From Echinostoma caproni (taxonomy: Eukaryota > Platyhelminthes > Trematoda > Plagiorchiida > Echinostomatidae): DNA of 11,254 nt. The notes beneath the pieces were generated by a model. The model was given only the letters and a program-made list of their open reading frames with translations. It was not told the origin of the DNA and searched no databases. Positions 8,984 to 11,254 of this stretch are shown in pieces. The stretch's first letter is position 1. Each line of letters opens with the position of its first letter. A program made the position numbers and the translations under genes. The stretch is from positions 1-11,254 of the forward strand of contig UZAN01057705.1 in NCBI GenBank assembly GCA_900618425.1. Direction: 5' to 3'.

Positions 8984-9050
8984 TGGCCCATGGAGTGACG
9001 ATCACATGCGCTTGTCTGACCAAAACCACTGGTCGGGTTCAAATTCGGTA
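8984..9050 (+). mobile_element. Second tRNA-like head downstream of the SINE cluster
   Basis: An A-box-like TGGCCCATGGAG (8984-8995) and a B box GGTTCAAATTC (9036-9046, one mismatch to GGTTCRANNCC) lie 52 bases apart. The bases between include GCGCTTGTCTGACC and CACTGGTCGGG, which resemble the anticodon and variable parts of a tRNA. No acceptor stem closes it and no known body follows, so it may be a fourth SINE head, part of a dimeric element, or a tRNA pseudogene. Confidence 0.4.
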
Positions 9051-9122
9051 ACTCCTCGATTGCGTTAAATGTAGCCTCTCAGTGATCTAACAACTTCCAG
9101 TAATTATGTGTTTCTAACTCAG

Positions 9123-9290
9123 CTTCACTCAATTTACAATTCAAATTTGAATAACAGATCAGTGGACAACAAGCCACAACAATCCAGATTCATTCACCGA
9201 CATGAATTTTTTTACAACGATTATAATAGTTTGCACATGGACATTAATAAACCCAGAAGGCACCTCATCAGCGAAGAACTGAGAAGATGA
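9123..9290 (+). other. Open frame rich in Asn/Ser/His after a splice acceptor; possible exon
   Basis: An acceptor-like TTTCTAACTCAG ends at 9122, with a branch-point-like CTAAC just before it. Only phase 0 is open after it and encodes 55 residues ending at the TGA 9288-9290. Asn makes up 8 of 55, with many Ser, His, Arg and Gln (for example NSNLNNRSVDNKPQQSRF), a low-complexity style common in linkers of regulatory proteins. It overlaps the next frame by four bases (ATGA, 9287-9290). No domain is recognisable. It may be the first half of one exon that is frameshifted near 9250-9290. Confidence 0.25.
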
Positions 9291-9514
9291 TTGCGAAACG
9301 CCCACTTTATTTTAATTCTTCACTCCGAAACACTCAGTTCATCATGGCTTACCAATCGCTCACAACACCCCATCATTTGTATCCGGCGTACATACCGGAT
9401 GGATCGTGTTGCCGTTCAATAAAAGCGACAACAACAACAACAACTGTTCCTTCAGACTGTGGTGGCCAACAGTTCAATCCAAATTCTATCACGCCAAACG
9501 CATACACTAATTGA
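9251..9514 (+). other. Open frame rich in Thr/Ser/Asn/Pro with poly-Thr; possible exon continuation
   Basis: This frame is open from 9251 and contains an ATG at 9287, from which it encodes 75 residues ending at the TGA 9512-9514. The peptide has the segment MAYQSLTTPHHLYPAYIPDG, a run of six Thr encoded by the ACA repeat at 9428-9444, and a Gln/Asn/Pro/Thr-rich tail. The composition resembles disordered parts of metazoan transcription factors and is similar in style to the preceding frame, which lies in a different phase. No conserved domain and no consensus donor are visible. Coding status is an inference from composition. Confidence 0.25.
9428..9444. repeat. (ACA)n trinucleotide repeat
   Basis: Five perfect ACA units plus AC form a 17-base trinucleotide repeat. 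In the overlapping plus-strand frame it reads as consecutive threonines. Confidence 0.9.
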
Positions 9515-10498
9515 TTAAAGGCGACTAGAACTAAGCTTGGTCAAATACCCAAGCTAACCCGGAATAATCCACATCACGGTAACAATTGAGCGCGTCTGTT
9601 CTACTTGAAACGTCTTTTTCTACTTAAATTGCGCCTGCTATGCATCAAATTCCTCTGAATCATTTTTCAATAAGATCGCCGGATACGCATTGGTGGTGAC
9701 AACGAACAGCTTTTAAAGTGTCACAGAGGTTTATATACAGTGGTTATCAGCTTTCTTCTATTTTTTTCTGTGCACACTGAATCTAAATAAAGTCAAATGA
9801 CCGATCCCTTGCCATCACGTGAGTTTATCAGGCATCAGGCGACCTTGACAGTGTTGTTGAGACTACATTCACAATGTATGAATGTGTGTTCACCGTTTGA
9901 ATAGTGGTAATCTTTGTCCACCAATTCAACTTTCATTGGCGCCGAAAAAGCCACTGGGAACCAAAAGAAAACGGACATATTAAGACTTGTTGAGTACTGA
10001 AATTTACATCGCTAATGCTTCATAACAGATGCCTACGAAGGGCTCTGCTTCTCATTAGTGGTAGTTGTCGGTGCTATAATTGAGTGGATTTAAATGGCTT
10101 GTTATTAATAGGTACTCAATACAAAAATCAAAAATTTTAATGTTTTAAAAATTGCGTCCTACGGGCAAAACAGATGGCATTTTCTCGCCAGTTTATTGGG
10201 GCTGAGAGTTCTCAAGTTAGGTTTCTCTGGTGCAAGGTACGAATTGTAAATGGAATTAATCTGATTAACTTATTTTTCCATGATTAGAACGGAAACTATT
10301 TATTTTAGAATCAAAATGCAATATGTTGAATGTTAGCTTCTAACCCGAGAGATTAGACTTCTTGTTATGCATGCTTTTTGGAGTCGGTTAGCATTAGTTA
10401 GAGCTTCCTATATTTACGTGCAGTAGATAGTTCATCACTAACCGGAAAATCCTGGACAGTGAAGTTTTCCCTCTGACTGGGTCATTTAAGCATTCTTT
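9515..10498. other. Non-coding stretch
   Basis: Nothing recognisable was found beyond AT-rich sequence, including an A/T-dominated patch at about 10120-10155. The minus-strand ORF at 10394-10588 overlaps the dispersed repeat described at 10499-10564 and is best read as an ORF produced by that repeat. Confidence 0.5.
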
Positions 10499-10564
10499 CA
10501 TTTCATCCAGACCGAAAGAAGACAGATGTAGCGAGATTTTAGCATTTTGTGGAACCTCCTCAAT
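10499..10564 (-). repeat. Dispersed repeat, copy 2 (inverted)
   Basis: This is the partner of the repeat at 6011-6076, in opposite orientation, with 54 of 66 positions identical (45 of 52 in the core 10499-10550). A 64-codon minus-strand ORF (10394-10588) crosses it, and the peptide piece ISLHLSSF is shared with the translated copy at 6 kb. The other copy is not open and most differences are non-synonymous, so a nucleotide-level repeat is the better explanation than a gene. Confidence 0.6.
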
Positions 10565-10843
10565 GGCTGCCCGTGAAAAAACAGGCACATTTTTTGCATA
10601 TCGGGTCGATGAGTTGTGCTGAACGAACGTGTGCAGGTAAACGGTTACTAAACATAGAAGTACAGGTCAAGTTCCCGTTAAGTGATTGTTTGGTTGTACT
10701 AGAAGACAAAGTCGGATGATCTAATCGACCCTGCAACACTACACTATAGTTGCTATAGTTACCAAATGTCTAGCATTGCGATCATGTACCAGTGGTTTGA
10801 AATACCAATTAGGTTCTTTCGCGCGTCTGGATGTTAGGATATA

Positions 10844-11080
10844 TTATGCAACAGATGAACCCAGGTTTCTTGTGATCGCCTGCGTATCGGTTAACGGCTG
10901 CATCATCAACTTCGTCAACCATTGGTATGTGTTTGGCCATACATAGGTCGAACACAATAAGCTTTCACAACCCAAGGTTTGTTTTACATCAGCGATTTCA
11001 GAGAGCGTCCAGCGACATTGGTCTCTTTCGGTATTGGTAAAATAGATAAAAGTGAATCCGCGGTTCAGTTTTTTGCATTT
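10844..11080 (-). other. Open stretch after an acceptor-like site; coding status unknown
   Basis: On the minus strand a pyrimidine-rich tract ending CTCTTTAG (just above 11080) is followed by 78 open codons up to the TAA at 10846-10844. The peptide is mixed in composition (for example ERDQCRWTLSEIADVKQTLG) with no motif I recognise. Donor-like GT sites exist inside, such as a GTATGG. A different minus-strand frame is open from the right-hand window edge to 10998 over part of the same bases, so at most one of them is real. Open runs of this size are expected several times by chance. Confidence 0.15.
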
Positions 11081-11254
11081 CTAAAGAGACTCGATTGAAC
11101 AGTCTGCGGTTAACAACAAGGATCATTCTTACGGATCTGGCAACCAAGGCTTTCTCCATCATCCTGCTTAATCGCTTCGCAACACAAAGGAATACGTACA
11201 CTGGACAAAACCACGTAGTGTTTTCTGTGCACCGAGTATGCACACCTCGATGAG

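Noticed and set aside
8820..9029. 69-codon minus-strand ORF.
   Set aside because: It lies entirely over SINE-like sequence and is the kind of ORF such repeats produce by accident.
10394..10588. 64-codon minus-strand ORF with helix-like composition.
   Set aside because: It overlaps a dispersed repeat whose other copy is not open, and the differences between copies are mainly amino-acid-changing.
10743..10761. Tandem CTATAGTTG / CTATAGTTA.
   Set aside because: A two-unit nine-base near-duplication is too small to mean anything on its own.

Overview
The window looks like non-coding, repeat-bearing DNA from an animal genome. No bacterial-style gene layout is visible: there are no operons, no run of long ORFs and no ribosome-binding sites. 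Spot counts put G+C near 40%. A decayed Ty3/gypsy reverse transcriptase, tRNA-derived SINE-like copies, a (TA)n microsatellite and a one-base N gap all fit a eukaryotic draft assembly. A flatworm or another invertebrate is plausible, but nothing in the sequence proves it.

Layout. Positions 1 to about 375 (minus strand) hold the only recognisable protein homology, the palm-to-thumb part of a Ty3/gypsy reverse transcriptase, broken by two in-frame stops. A single N at 317 lies inside it and is flanked by the same 9 bases on both sides, as expected of an imperfect contig join. Positions 376-1806 show nothing recognisable. At 1837-2095 (plus strand) an open frame is bounded by a good acceptor and a good donor, making it a candidate internal exon of unknown function, although the minus strand is open there too. 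Positions 2104-6010 are mostly featureless, with a (TA)11 microsatellite and a hairpin with a 15-bp arm. At 6011-6105 lies one copy of a dispersed repeat whose inverted partner is at about 10499-10564. Positions 6238-6448 form a second candidate exon, G+C-rich compared with its surroundings. Positions 8490-9050 are a cluster of tRNA-derived SINE-like sequences, two of them head to head. Positions 9123-9514 contain two overlapping plus-strand frames rich in Asn, Gln, Ser and Thr, possibly one frameshifted exon.

No genes can be shown to work together. The candidate exons are too short to assign, and open frames of 80 to 100 codons are expected a few times by chance in 11 kb at this base composition. 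I found no RNA gene, CRISPR array, complete transposon or convincing new system. The best leads for follow-up are the SINE family, the dispersed repeat pair, the 1837-2095 exon candidate and the 9123-9514 low-complexity frames.
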